DNA of 64,000 nt from Caecitellus pseudoparvulus (Eukaryota; Bigyra: Bicosoecida). The notes under the pieces are model-generated. The model saw only the letters and a list, made by a program, of their open reading frames with translations, did not search any database and was not told where the DNA came from. The DNA lies in contig CBFFRQ010000030.1 in assembly GCA_965644315.1 (NCBI GenBank), positions 496,001 through 560,000 on the forward strand, read 5' to 3'. This document shows, piece by piece, positions 18,001 through 24,692 of this stretch (position 1 is its first letter; each line of letters starts with the position of its first letter). The position numbers were made by a program, and so were the translations under genes.

Positions 18001-20834
18001 TCCTGGCCCTGCCCTCTCTGGAACAGCGAGAGGAAGGGAGTGCGCCGTTGCCCAGCCTCGGTTCCCTGCCGCTCAGCGCAGTGTGCGAGCTGGACCAGGT
18101 GCCGCTCGTGGCGCCGCCTGCCATCTTGGGCAGCGGCACGGGGTCGGCGCGCATCGTGGCGGCGGTGGCGGCCTTTGTCACTGCCCGCGATGCGGGGCAG
18201 TTGACCGTGGATGCAGAAGAGGATGTGGGCATCAACTGGGAAGGTGTGCGGCGGGCCTTTGACCGGCAGCTGGTGCGTTTCATCGCGCAACGCATGAAGC
18301 CGGCGCTGCCCCCTGGGCGTGCTGGCGCAGTGCTTGCCAGTGTGCAGGGCGCAGGTGTGTCCGAGGCCACCGTCATCGCGGCAGCGAGGTTCACTGCCAG
18401 CACCATGATTACTGCAGTGCAGGCGCTGGCTCCTGGTGACGCCCTGCTGTCCCAGTCAGGCGCCCGGCCTGGGCAAGGCTTGGCGACCGGCGTCGCGACA
18501 GCTGCCGCCCTGCGCCGCGTCATGACGGGTATCTCTGTGGCTGCGTCTGAGGATGCCGCGGGTGGCGCGGGGGACATGGAGGAAGAAGACGTGGCTGACC
18601 TGCAGGAGATCGACGCAGACGCCGGTGCTGGCGGTGCGGAGCTGGCGCTGGACGTGGAGGGCGAGGGCTCCTCGCTGGGTCTGCCGCCGACCGGCTTGCC
18701 CACGCCCCTCCCAACGCTGCACACCAAGCCACTGTTGGCACTGGCCAAGGCGCTCACCGCCATTGGATGCCTGCTGCCAGCCCCCTTTGACCTCATGGGT
18801 CTTGCGCGCTCACACCCTGTCGCACTGGATGCGTCAGCCCGCCGGGCGCCGGGTGGTGCCCTGCGCTCCAAGCGTCGACACCCCGTGCCTGGGTCGGGAG
18901 AGGGAGGGAGCAAGGGGCCCAGCGAGCGCGGCGGGCGCGGGCGCGGCAAGGGCGGTGCCTTCAACCCAGCCACCTCCCTGGATGCCAGCACCCTGCACAG
19001 CACCCTGCACAGGGAGCTGGCTGCGTACAACGCCCTCATCGGCACCGTGGCTCGGGACCTCATGGTGCTGCTGGCGGCACTGGCGGGCGACATGCCGGTG
19101 ACGGGGGAAACCGCACGCAGCCTGCACGCCATCGCCACCAACCACATCCCAGCCGAGTGGCGTGCCCTGGCACCGCCCGCCTTCACCCACGCAGCAGCTG
19201 GCGTGGCTGCTGGTGGCTCAGGCGGCGTGGCAGGCGCTGCCGCTGACCTGTCCTGGGAAGTGTCCGCCTTGGAAACGGACAGCGCATGGCGCAGTGTGCT
19301 GGGATCGGGTGGGAGTGTCAGCTCTCCCCAGCGCGCCGCCTGGCTCGCAGTGGGCGGCGAGCTGCGGCTCTTCCTGCAGCACCTGGCTTCCAGCACGGCC
19401 TTCTTCAGGGCGTGGACCAAGAGTGGCACACCCAAGGTGCTCTGGTTGCCTGCTTTCTACGACCCTGCCGCACTGGTGGCCGTTGTGGTGGCTGAGGCGG
19501 CTCGGTTCTACGGTGCACCTGCCGCGTCTGTGGCTGTGAGGGGTGTTTTGCGTGACGACATCCAACCTGCTCACGCACCGGCGCACGTCGCAGCAGCCGA
19601 CCTCTTGGCCGCCCAAGCGCGCAGGGGCAGCGCTGCGCCTGGCGCCAGCACGCCAGCCAGGCCTGTGAAGTACATGGTCGCGTGGGATGGCGTGCCGGCC
19701 TTGTCGCAGGGGTACATCGACGCCCACGCCCAACCCGCAGCCACCTCAGGGCAAGATGAGGCGAGTGGGGAAGGCGGCATTGCTGGTGGAGCGCGCGGCT
19801 CGGCCCGCTCGGCCGCTGCCGCCGAGGCAGACCCCCGACTGCTGGCGCTGGCTGCAGCCAGTGGCAGCGGAGTCAGCACTGTGTCCGCTTCGCGGGGACA
19901 GGCGCCGCCCCGGCTGCCCAGTGCGCCGGCGTTGCCAGTGGACAGCGCCAGTGGGACACTGTCTGAGGAAGATGCAGTGGGGCAGGAGAGCGTCGTGCTG
20001 CGTTACGCGTGGCCAGGGCAGGAGCTGGCTCATGTGGAGCCTCCAGCGGCGTTCTCCGAGGGGGAGGATACATCGTACTACGCTGTGGCTCCCGGTGCCC
20101 ACGGCCTCTTCGTCACGGGCCTGCACGTGACCGGCTTCGCCCACTGGGACAGCCGGCTGAAGGCTCTCGTCGCGCAGGGGTGGACCTCTGACCCCACCCC
20201 AGCCTCTGGGCGATCCCCAGGCGCCAGTGCACCGTGCCCTGTCTTGCACTTGCAGCCCGTCGTTGGCGCGGGTGGGGACACCGCAGGCGGACCGGGGGCG
20301 GCAGTGCACGTGCCCCCCCTGCCATACACCCTGCCCACCCCCACTCACCCCGCTATGCCAGAAGGGCACATGCCAGCCTGGCTCCGCACGCCAGTCCTCG
20401 TGCACGCCAATGCCCCCGCAGCCACGGCAGTGTCCACGCAAACCCTGCTGGGCGCGACGGCCCCGAGGCAAAACCCTGGCGGGGCACAGACGGGCATGCC
20501 GGGCCTGCACCGCTCCGTGCGCCTGCTGACGCTGCATGCGCCAGCCATCGTCCCCAAGCCGAACGCCGAAGGTGCTGTGGTGGCAGTGCCACGTCCGCCC
20601 ACTGTGCCAGAACACCTGGCTGGGGAAGTGGACCACGAGGCAGCTGGTGATGTCGGTACTGGCAACCTGCCCACCTCGCACGGCGACCTGCCGCTGCGGC
20701 AGGAGGGCGACGAAGTGCCTGGGCAGCAGCAGGCCCAGCTCGTGCGGGCAGTGCAGTCTGTGCGCCGTGTGCGGGGTGTGCCGGTGCTGCTGCCAGCTGG
20801 CCCCATTTTCATCTCCACACTGCCGCCTGTGTAA
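3..20834 (+). CDS. Dynein heavy chain, motor half, AAA1 degenerate (5' partial)
   Basis: The frame is open from the first bases and has no in-frame ATG that fits a start, so the N-terminal tail lies upstream. About 6,940 codons run without a stop to TAA at 20832-20834. In order I see: end of the linker (PRFYGLSDAQL near 200-230); an AAA1 region around 2160-2760; AAA2 with Walker A GGPASGKTT (3663-3689) and a retained WLVLDG; AAA3 with GPMDAGKRS (6570-6596) and VTVDDMN; AAA4 with GPQGSGRRS (9513-9539); the stalk coiled coils and microtubule-binding domain (about 10870-11850); AAA5/AAA6 (about 12400-16250); and the C-terminal domain to FISTLPPV. The stalk, AAA5 and C-terminal blocks match axonemal-type dyneins well. 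AAA1 lacks both Walker motifs. Long Ala/Gly/Ser/acidic inserts make it more than twice the usual length for this region. It would act on microtubules, probably in a flagellum. DNHD1-like is possible. It converges on the CTF18 gene 72 bases away. Confidence 0.9.
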   Translation, partial: PECVDQYENVEFNWSRAMSGIVERPTLIALADNPVIKDELEKVTALLEDLRHAGSALLQRLREAVPRFYGLSDAQLVALLTTEAWFTHPPAGALTAMFPGVTAFLTSSVPTPAVTEEALVAESLDPATMTVARLGAGRKKAVPGMDSDSGSDVEGGAQTAGDPSGLGAIGHHRFIVAVEAADGRVVPLVRAVDLLPHGGEACSSELWAELEATLQDSVLAFIAGAGHHHATEVSMPLAALAATPQLPSPSGVPDTDTAQHTLWDSVRPRLAQWVSAWPLQAQLVAVSAEWTATVEAAMLETALAAAQAAVLPGSAAGKRQAGSGFQGRYRGGRSLRPVGAESATDTAVLSAMSGCTAPLTALVGLLNKRISLLSSIARQGQAWGGRCLAPAANFTESPHAPGHTVSGPGSALATRLSVLIGWHVHARDVTASLAAAFKTTDSTLAVALMQFAATQQLELPLSAMPPQLAAAAAAAAEEGRDLTPEEEEAIIVAWEEHVDSVVTQVAAAGAQHLLASSAWGRCIKMHWQLGRLGQDCPHVPLPEGHEEQEQQGAPQYPWAYLEGGSHPLHSLLAEGSGHTGHSRTETYLTLLRALSTGDAAAMSVLQSRLHAGRFGVLTQRAGSDDAPVFSGGDSAYRRTTTGWFCSVGVDKALDAMGGRATSGTPKAAGYHSPTARESRSRMGSRSGGLAGRRGVPPRSGAKHSKSTALAGIRELALRVSVGHVLAPYGYELQGGSVPGADACVVTPLSDRVWHAMTAAMRSHAAYVAVSGATPEAGAAGEVAVRDLAALCGRRLNMVDGAAVGITGRPHALLRSMAAEVGSGGWFMVANAHTLPLSVLSAFALAASEVQKAILARKAGANIGGMPVVVSPWTASFVSLSPIAAGNDRTALPPALASAFRPVAVLPPSPEVEVAVRLAARGFVFAAPLAQRLLSTLRSLLVSLHMPTALASALAATGLLSLCLRVVDGAAHAATELAESEAWCDTMTKALAPPVPRKSKKGARRARAAARASPAEQRSHVAATRLAMPVVLPRSFTAAEAQAAGGDGSLDQDTTTQRDMLAREVGGATMPVRALAALGETPLAMTQGFSTAVALSEVLALHTAITRLLTPALPLTAISALDSAVRDSLSHTDALDLAAAVDVPADPSVPATAVESLPAATLLHMWTAGREALRRAREGKVFQAAALAATEALGLTPTAALLSAVTAAREAMGASRTVALVGGPASGKTTVLRVLQLALTLLADVGEGGPVHDLSLPLLSPGHGVYARGARGAASGLSGVQSSHAGVTLAANSAWWTYAQTALHRGTALGAWEDVRELKHVLAMRAQAGEDDSDSLDSVDSGAGRAEEALAASQQSHALALEQTLQAQARVVEEELLVPAPHELPVAVATVFPQSVSLEALVGNNDAASGQWRDGIVTSLLRAASDGTARAVQAIRDDHKLGSELRKLVSSALLAPSATHARGRWLHVNGSAASEAALQAARGRVEDSEGVAPFSGLPGYLQRQWLVLDGHVAGAMGDALAPLLSSATAPGQVPVLGDGSRLLPPPTMTVWCETPTLAHASPTALTSTAIVACEAARTPWQALVHSWLKHRLPLVAAAALAGAEAGEGPGPGGVGIGSSHLDDVARHVGVFAEMLEWLVGPALNVLAVLGAAATTSAAASAAGSFKQTRAAAAAHLDGAGTRSTGTSGRSAAQQSQPPGAYLPGSHLNALAIVGQLLNVVEGLIVDHIGACAMARRNVGAAAEAAAAAVFGSDGDKPTHDGPPLVTMPNAARTAASLTCVGANPAAAVRSTATVLGAVATAPPLASHAALQAAGDRFAVLLHAHDSAEANADAQAAALAAGKAGEDPAAQAAARAQSGSKYTPGVSPRHRLAPGVSRSHAVRSDLVQRHLVDASTVLQNVAEDSKAAVRHLAENAHSGASATPLPSKAQEAELEGWVEAAVVYALIWTVGGLLNAEGRSRFDAWLRGVLAGTDSHTFAHRRFPGGSKPGVSLGAQAPGVIADADLLDGSFLVGRDSHGVGADTTALAAVLEKGAYEDEDGAAPTPGASPRASTMHTAVSFIHRSNASGSVRAAATSHRRKVKIPLPAEGSVFDYCLDSFLTAENGRRLTLSGQLADARGLETLFGGTLTLGAALERKSVWVPWAEQVPHVPLAPHAGASITQCLVPTVETVRVSHWVRSGIAHGRNVFLVGPMDAGKRSLLASLIARETADVRQLGAALYVPRNPEARHDADDTMPLPEAVENVGRGSDGPRNTIGDTSQAVVGNVRMGDGIFSLAITATPTTTASSLLDTLQALLPAQMQRQAGLGGGTAPEPASGLRSARGGQGGPGAVTAADGDGESHMCPADLLDDVTLGARSVVVPGGYAGQHRASLGPAPPSHAVRRLVVTVDDMNLVADTTGMSSAMGITWTAKGGWLPSSTVAKEADAPPHIAARVLRRHVARKGAARDTVVDSGTFGGALTAAAGHVLSSAPEAAAPPHALAGNSVLELLRCIMSTQGYTSFRKHDLGAATAAGQAGLWHGTATQPWLHGEGSPFAAPAHLTAVPGASSGPATPPGMAIAPHPVFNPLPRPVVVGTVQVGGSREAGWATGAILPTRLLPHAHLIGVPSPDATTVASIMGAKLHTHFHSHLSAVAELPAVASAVLRRYKHIVTGTVGLWSDLQASLPASPARPQYTWFLQDALRVIEGVMLLPPPTRHTLGLPPPLAESRPAAATPGASSEGGGDEAKQSAEAAQRAAQLAADLAVEVSTAEYEDTLLRLWVHDVWRYFGGRLVSEGDKGVLLSLLRRAVSSHMGLSMDRLLQPLVMVDETPAGLALLGHLDSTDVDGVRQEDLLNPWELLEVLREDGSEDSAKAAHTASFAKLAVLSALRRDDGESGDVADVELSVSPVLSTTMADAEAAGVLAVAPPGVSEEGDLGRAPMSMSHANLAHGSSFRSRRRQTTGTRKVTPLVMDQLLFGGYEPALVSALRLEDIAAVVASRARVQAALRRRGSGGGAGTDTETASLASDATGPGSAPAAANVAKGRSMGLAGVVLAPGGADRDADEEEEPAELLASFAPTGPLPVPLDVLQTFATTFKDQATFTLAMKRIMESRSGADVEDAREDAISALLPPHRHLLLSPRQVAALATEVALAEHNRLASHPMSMVITSHTVDHVSAIAHALRRPQGHVLLVGPQGSGRRSMARLAAHMVGFDVANMDVDVLRYTYDDWLSDLKDILRKTGVDGRPLALLVSADQVSPLQSILADIHVLMTTGAAQHLFSQGEIAAICEQLRYAATLELHEASETPELPRQALSGHAADKASAAQASAAGLVGLTPVAEEAGEGSAGGVPSALPHRMDVPAPQGNGEISTTQVLHFFQSRVLANLRIIITASDDPSSAHGAGESDSAQIADLDVRASTSPEAANAAALLASNTAASSLAQMFRLYPAMSTRSTCIVCTPWSDASLRVVARTHLNSTITDCTPSRAVDVLARVYEHTDLPRLLGRPVVEGDLDADAAEMLAPAITGLPTLDAGLCAREALKGRMVAPSGDTLAPVSSAADVLKATPRITSKSLSAALAASLAVSPQPSSVVEMQRRVVARVAGLCAFMHRVAEVEAATTLLPEAAEAGIMPVSVLPATFIHFVTTFRRLLSSKGEEARAKRERYLKGIAQLEATAASVTAMSQQLQQMKPMLAQNAKDTEAMMAQVDVETKDVERMRAALAKEEAEAEAKAAAAQALKEECEADLATAMPAMERALAAVRGLRKADITEVKAMNNPPDGVKVVMQVVCIMMAVEPRKVPDPTPTNPGNTKADYWQPAQRYLLGDVNFIQRIIDYKTDAIPQRIIDTIEPITRSDRFSKTALSNASVAADGIGEWVKAVIEYHYALKVVLPKRERLRQAEEEYQRLMRSLRAKQEELRALEARLDALAARLREMQARKAQLEASVATANAKLQRAKAVMAGLGGEAKRWAFEAARIEAARQCILGNMLLAAGYVVYLGAFSPASRSRILAAWTAAVDKVGIGRSGATPPGGELMLTAAFRPLQLNPADAAEAVASINSSMAEAEAAVGGEEGGEGGAQRTVSASTPKLSMEVDVFGLADGGVMEAFAIGMTGATVPERVVAAMPGSFAVSPTSDSDSIDSGSERGGSKEYAPFTLAGALGDSVQLRAWQLAGLPPDSLSIDNGLIIINTKRWPLIIDPGKQAVAWIRAVERETGLVTSHINAPDITTRIHDCIRDGKPLLLVLGASSGHVSGGGKSGLTLPPWLDSILLMQKYVKDGKRYVKFRDQLVPYNPGFRLYLVTSETRPNIPSSVQTKTSIVTFSPTWKGVSQQLLNTAMARLHPSLEDERIRLVVAAAANRAQLRSIEDKILRLLATASAEDAKAAARGDSGQSLASDLKMSTLLEDGTAVETLTKSQELAASLQAKQTGTIRLAATIGAVRRVYGLLAAVGSVCYFSAAQLRALSRMYAYGLGWFRDMFEAAIGSMQPVVHVTQLLEEYDALFGEDEEEAEAESTLDAGAPPAARGAGDQFDAGSSRSASDVRVTAVKDGHALFARHILADATGVSQRLSDICESVITATLRQVSLGSHAPHHHVFAWTLMSQVLQLSSQASTMLPGMPREVRPALGTLQSASGLATAEAEEVGGFSSASQVQLPKVRTQAPSSILQGDSVQALSLLHQMMTRVWRAVITGKSRSASSSLGPTRASSMQNMADQLSGKGGGPARFSSFRSVSGLTGDTRVSQTPLDADVLALLQTYQPVLRISRPAWIPTGAWRTLTALARVGMTTLVRVARLFCGIRQRHLLQQQDAPMPPSSIPPVLVTVATAARALATLPVTAQEEGVQLPFRCQAAPGNVPSSATAEPHLASLAEALLLPMVSSVTREQAEQDFAEQASPAGRAAAARGEARSGLGTTLAFPGMLSGQRATWSAFAHDPDCAEDCMSVPQGDWLHLFLAGMAVGATGGVLHGPAVTVLDHVLGAAVVPMLPKEDNVGETGVVGASFTCPVNAHDPVSVEMKRAASHATMSHVPSAATLEGSVASQAHVAAAHSQPATPAEEAAAPPSMTADHGTYIATLPVMSMLLRLSLVRCLAPHALMRGLNTFVVNSALMTQGDAELQPAPEGADGDMAPDASAVSLYSKPATRSVPWRRADIGGKHSRSSTRRDAWGMVVDESVAWDPTEALTALLTRVERQEDLMDMAGQGVLRTPMASALRASFAPHVPVVVLQPPAYAAAAVEDDGALLGITLPHPLQRCVTTGSHTSTLASTASSGLLQATTAAALLPVEPSEVRDPVPHITALGQALGIKVFVTGGAHISAASLASTLSHALRAGAWVVVHSLNVMPKASNILAHVVEELHQRAQEMDEEDEEEGAGQAGGASPRRPSPRADARDRGIVPGRPDARFRIWLLVQEERDELSVAPSVLASGVTVAADCDLDAYRAPNLSRQLHAAATGSVAAPLAGVGGGTSEAHLSSADRMSSKASLSGTGASGTLPSPARRSHRRLLSSGAPVDVEPEMGPARQPDPLEQATLNSPLQYVQRRGKGWFHGKGLSWAVWRRIIDAFTHAGSPLHDTSGSGAMTPPALARASQSLLSATEDFNAWVSSQYVSPTAEALNTVVAAGGVVTMTDSPPEAPPLGQPEGDSDTEGAVLVPRTRRARKRAGGMSSADMGAFLSPRAGASTPSAATAAAPWGEPTTRSPRPGRGAEKDATPLPPSRTPPVELLLAAVEDTTPLGGYRRALFGLGLFHALAVTRWSASQASAVPASAQHTSGGDCAVADMPRATASDDDAHACPFTLPRLFAAVRQLHDAAEEAATLCAAVREIGIAPRDPIEQTRPHTAPLVAEMRDASVGKEEEELEAESKATGLAGKPLPPPPPPDTVTLLAGRSNGLFALPGFDLLGVARGIVASVYRGGVQGQEGEALVALLLRCMEVACDPTGEEGAVVKEDFVKASEMNARVPVPLATLALGWHGLRVYIDSNVDAEPPDAVAAHRLSLHHRAVLAGAWPQPLPHLVTYMATHASLNDRAVPDILALPSLEQREEGSAPLPSLGSLPLSAVCELDQVPLVAPPAILGSGTGSARIVAAVAAFVTARDAGQLTVDAEEDVGINWEGVRRAFDRQLVRFIAQRMKPALPPGRAGAVLASVQGAGVSEATVIAAARFTASTMITAVQALAPGDALLSQSGARPGQGLATGVATAAALRRVMTGISVAASEDAAGGAGDMEEEDVADLQEIDADAGAGGAELALDVEGEGSSLGLPPTGLPTPLPTLHTKPLLALAKALTAIGCLLPAPFDLMGLARSHPVALDASARRAPGGALRSKRRHPVPGSGEGGSKGPSERGGRGRGKGGAFNPATSLDASTLHSTLHRELAAYNALIGTVARDLMVLLAALAGDMPVTGETARSLHAIATNHIPAEWRALAPPAFTHAAAGVAAGGSGGVAGAAADLSWEVSALETDSAWRSVLGSGGSVSSPQRAAWLAVGGELRLFLQHLASSTAFFRAWTKSGTPKVLWLPAFYDPAALVAVVVAEAARFYGAPAASVAVRGVLRDDIQPAHAPAHVAAADLLAAQARRGSAAPGASTPARPVKYMVAWDGVPALSQGYIDAHAQPAATSGQDEASGEGGIAGGARGSARSAAAAEADPRLLALAAASGSGVSTVSASRGQAPPRLPSAPALPVDSASGTLSEEDAVGQESVVLRYAWPGQELAHVEPPAAFSEGEDTSYYAVAPGAHGLFVTGLHVTGFAHWDSRLKALVAQGWTSDPTPASGRSPGASAPCPVLHLQPVVGAGGDTAGGPGAAVHVPPLPYTLPTPTHPAMPEGHMPAWLRTPVLVHANAPAATAVSTQTLLGATAPRQNPGGAQTGMPGLHRSVRLLTLHAPAIVPKPNAEGAVVAVPRPPTVPEHLAGEVDHEAAGDVGTGNLPTSHGDLPLRQEGDEVPGQQQAQLVRAVQSVRRVRGVPVLLPAGPIFISTLPPV

Positions 20835-20906
20835 AGCACACAGCACGCACGCGGTGTGAGAATGCATTTCCATCATCGTCCACCCTGCTTTAAGTACAGG
20901 CCATGG

Positions 20907-23900
20907 TCACAACAAGTCTTCCAGGCGCACGAGGCGCCGCACTGCGTTCGTGAAGCCCTCTTGGTGTTGGTAGTAAATGCCGCTTTTCTGCAGGCGGCGC
21001 TTGCGCCCCGCTGCTGCCTTGGCCGCTTTCACCTCGTCGGCGGCAGGGCCCTCTGCAAGGGCGCCACCCGCCAGCCACGAAGAAATGCGCACCGCATTGG
21101 CGCTGGGGGATGTGAAGGGCGCTGCCGGCCGCTCAGTTTGCGATTTCGAGGGCGTCTTGCCAGCCTGTGAGCCCAGGACCGGCGCCTCAGGCGCGACTTG
21201 GCTCATGGACAGGGGGGCAGTCGTGGCATCGCCTGAGGCGCCAGCACCACCCATGGCAGCAGCTCGCCCCTTAGCGATGATGCGCTTGACGTGGTCGGGC
21301 ATGGCCACTTCTGCCGCTGCCTCGCGGGCTTGGGCTGTGGTGGGTTCATGCTCCGGCGCAGCCTCGTGTCCCGCTCGCAGCAGAGCCAGGCGCACTTCGT
21401 GAGCGAGCAGCTGCCGCATGGGATCGGGCAAGGGCGGCCTGTGCAGCGGGTGAAAGGGCCCATCCTCCCCAAATGCGCACAGAAAGTGCACCTCTGGCGT
21501 CAGCTGCCACCGCTGGCGCATGGCGGGGGAATCCCCGCCAGGCCCGCCGCTCTCCGCCGCTGCCCCTGCCACTCGGCTCTGCGCGTAGGTGCACCTGCAG
21601 GCCAAGAGGGCAGCCACCGCGTCACGGGCATCTGCCTTTTCCTTGGGTGTCAACAGGGACGCCGTGACGGGTCGCAGGGGTGGGTTCACGATGGTCAAGA
21701 ACGGAGACACAACGTCCAGCACCGTCGCCCGGCGGTCTGACGAGCCGGTTCCAGGCAAACCCTTGATGCCCACCGCCCGACCCTGACAAAATGTGGCCAG
21801 GATGTTGGATCGCTGTTCCTTGAGGCGCCGAGCTTCCGCGTCTGCGCGGGGAAAGGCCGTTCGCAGGCGGTTGTGTGACGAAACTGTGGCATGCAAGCCG
21901 ACGGCGACAGTGGGCAGGAATCGCCGGGCGCTGAAGTCAGACCTGCGGGCGGCATGGGAATTGATGGCGTCACCAAACAGCAGCCATGACGACGCGTCCA
22001 CTGTGCGATGCAGGCCTGGATCGTGGCACCGTGTGCGGGTGTAGTTTTCGTGCAACCCCGCCAGTAGCAGGCGGCTCTCGCTGGCCAGTGCGCGGAAGGA
22101 ATCGAAGAGTAGCCGAGAGTACGCCTCTTCCCACCGTTTCCCTGACACTGCAGGCGTTGGCTGAGCGCCTGGCAGGCGGGAGGCGCCGGCGGCCCCAGCG
22201 GAAGCCATGGCTCGCGCGACACGCGGCAGGCGGCGTGCGGCTGTGGGGGACAGGAACGCCATGGCCCACGCGTCGAAAAGGCCCGCCTTGGAATCCTTCT
22301 GGCCCAAAGAAGCCGATGCGACGACGTCTGGGGAAATGCGCGACGCGTCTGACGCCATGCGCTGCGACAGGAACTGCAGCGTGTGCAGGCATGAGCGAAC
22401 ATCACAGTCACTGTGGCTGGCGAGCGCGTACAGTGCATCGCGGTTGGCCATGAGGCCCTCTGCCCTGCAAATGGTTGCGAGGCGATCCACCAGCTTCTCC
22501 ACGGCAGGCTTCTTCAGCTGCACCACCTGTGCCAGAGCCCGCAGTTCTCGCAGCGCGGGGGCATACATGTCATTGCAAATGCAAATGACTGGGCGGGTCA
22601 ATTTGGGAGCCGAGCCCTTCTTCTTGCCACCCTTGCCTGCCGCATCCGGGCCAGGGGCGGCTTCCCCGCCTCTGCCACGCTTCTTGCCGCCCGTGGCGTT
22701 GCCCTCACTGGGCCCGCCAGTCTGTCCATCCGGGCGAGGAAGGATCGGCGGAGTGTTGCGCACCATGCGCACCAGCTCAGTCACCGCCTTGCTGTCCATG
22801 CCGTCGCACTCGTCCATGATGACGAGGCTGGGCTTGCCCCCTCCCGTCAGCGTGCGCATTTGCTGTGCCGCTGTCACACGCTCCCGCACCGACGCAGCGC
22901 TGCGCTCATCACTGGCGTTGATTTCACAAGGTGTGTACCCTGCAGCCTGCGCGATGACATGTGCCAGGGTGGTCTTGCCAGTGCCTGGGGCCCCAGCCAG
23001 CAAGATAATGCGGGAGTCTGCCCTCCAGCCGTACCCGAATCCCAGGTACGCGCCATCGCCAGGGCGGGATTCCCACGGCCGCTTGTTGCCGCCCGCCGCG
23101 CTGTCGGCCGCCTTCCCCTCCCCGGACTTCTTGCTTGCCGACACATCTTGGCGCCGCCCCGCACCCAGGGCCCGCTCCAAGCTGCGGGCAGGGCCTTTCG
23201 TGTCCGTGGCGGCTGAAGAAGGGGCGGGTGCGTGCTTCACGGGCCGCCCGAACACGCGCGCATCCCACAGCTTGACCCATCGAAGCACGTTGCGGTTCAC
23301 ATCATCAGGGGACAGCAAGTGCAAGAAGTTCTTGGGTGCATACGTGTCCACCCACATGGCTTGGCCAGAGGGGCTCTTCTTCTTGCGCCTTTGTGCTGGA
23401 GCGTCAGCAAGTGGCGGGCCGTCACCTGCCACCCGCGAAACAGCAGCTTCCAGCGTCGCTTCCTGGTCCAACTCCTTGCGCATGGATGCGACATGTGCAC
23501 CAGGGATGGAGCCGCTCAGAGCACTCCCGGAGCCGGCGCTGGATGTTGGGGCTCCGTCTGAAATTGCGTGTGGCAGCTCGAGAATGAACTTGCGCCCGCC
23601 TCGCGGCAGTGTCACTTCCAGGGCAGCCCTGCCATCTGTAGGCGGCAAGGAGTGCAAGTAGGCAGGCTGGACCTCCGAGGGTGGCCAGGCGGCTGCCCAG
23701 GGGGCTCGTGGGCGACGGGCAGGGGACATGCCGGCGAGCCCGCCCAACGCTCGCCCGACGACGGCCCCGGCGTCGTCCTCCTCGTCGGCCGCCATATCGG
23801 CCCGACTCAGGCCAGCACCCTGCGGGATAGGTAAATCTAACTCCCGTTCTCCGTCCAGCCCCTGCTCTTCCGTCATGGGGCCCAGGTCAACGTAAGCCTG

Positions 23901-24369
23901 CTGTGCCACCGGCGACTCTCTCCCGCCCATGGCGCGGCGCTTTGGGGACGCCTGCGAGTCATGCTGGCTGCCGAACGACGGAGAGGCAAAGATGCCAGGA
24001 GATGGGAGTGCCCCTGGAGGAGTTCCTCGACCAGGCTCTGGACTCAAGGCTGCAAAGGGCAGCAAGGCGGGGTGGGAATTGGCGCTCGTGCGCAGCGGTA
24101 TTTGAACGAACCTGCAGTGTCCAGAGCAGCCTGACTGGCGACGACTGCATCCAGAGTCATGTACGAGCGGGCTGAAGCAGGCAAGTTCGGGCAAGTATTA
24201 AGTGCAATGGCGGCAAGGTCGCTGCACTGGTCGAGGAACGTGTCTCACCTGTCGTTGCAGCGTTTTCCGCACCCCCAACGTCGTCGCCTGCTTCTTGCAG
24301 CTCGTCCAGCTCGTCCAGCTCATCAAGTGCATCCAACTCCGCGCCGATATCGTCATCCCAGTCGTCCAT
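20907..24369 (-). CDS. CTF18: CTF18, large subunit of the alternative PCNA clamp loader
   Basis: Replaces RFC1 in the Ctf18-RFC complex that loads PCNA during replication and supports sister-chromatid cohesion. Predicted exons: 24369-24249 and 24049-20907, with a 199-base intron (donor GTGAGA, acceptor TTTGCAG, phase 1), giving 1,087 residues. The start MDDWDDD is followed by an acidic Leu-Asp-Glu repeat. The conserved WVDTYAPKNFLHLLS block with VKLWDARVFG (about residue 272) is typical of CTF18 rather than RFC1. Walker A GAPGTGKTTL is near residue 392, Walker B IMDECDG near 449, and a CNDMYAPALR sensor follows. The C-terminus EGFTNAVRRLVRLEDLL matches the tail that family members use to bind Dcc1-Ctf8. 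The exon 1 call rests on phase and the acidic N-terminus; other acceptors nearby are out of phase. Confidence 0.9.
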
Positions 24370-24692
24370 GTTGTTGGATCCAGCGTCTGTGCACTGTGTG
24401 CGTGTCAAGCAGGCAGCGCAAGGCCCACAGTGGCGTGTGCATTCAGTGCCTCGTTTGGTTTGAGAGAAGTCCCCACGGGAAGGGGGTGCAAAGGGGGGTG
24501 GCATGCTGGGGCGGAGCCTCGGCGTGGGGAAAGTACACTGCTCAAAAGCTTGCAGCACCCCGGGGTGGAGGGTGCTTCAGCCCCCCCTCCCCACCGGGAA
24601 GCCACCACCCTCGCTGACAAGACAGACTTGCCCTCTGCCGCCCCACTGCACAGGAGCGGAGGAAGGCCAGAGCATGTCCAGTGACAGCTTTG
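24370..24692. other. Intergenic spacer between CTF18 and CFAP97-C2 genes
   Basis: This 323-base stretch lies upstream of the CTF18 start (minus strand) and downstream of the stop of the next minus-strand gene. It must hold the CTF18 promoter and the other gene's 3' UTR. I see no convincing frame, repeat, TATA box or RNA gene in it. Confidence 0.5.

Noticed and set aside
20907-24369. Annotation as RFC1
   Set aside because: No BRCT domain, and the WVDTYAP/VKLWDARVFG block and C-terminal tail are those of CTF18.
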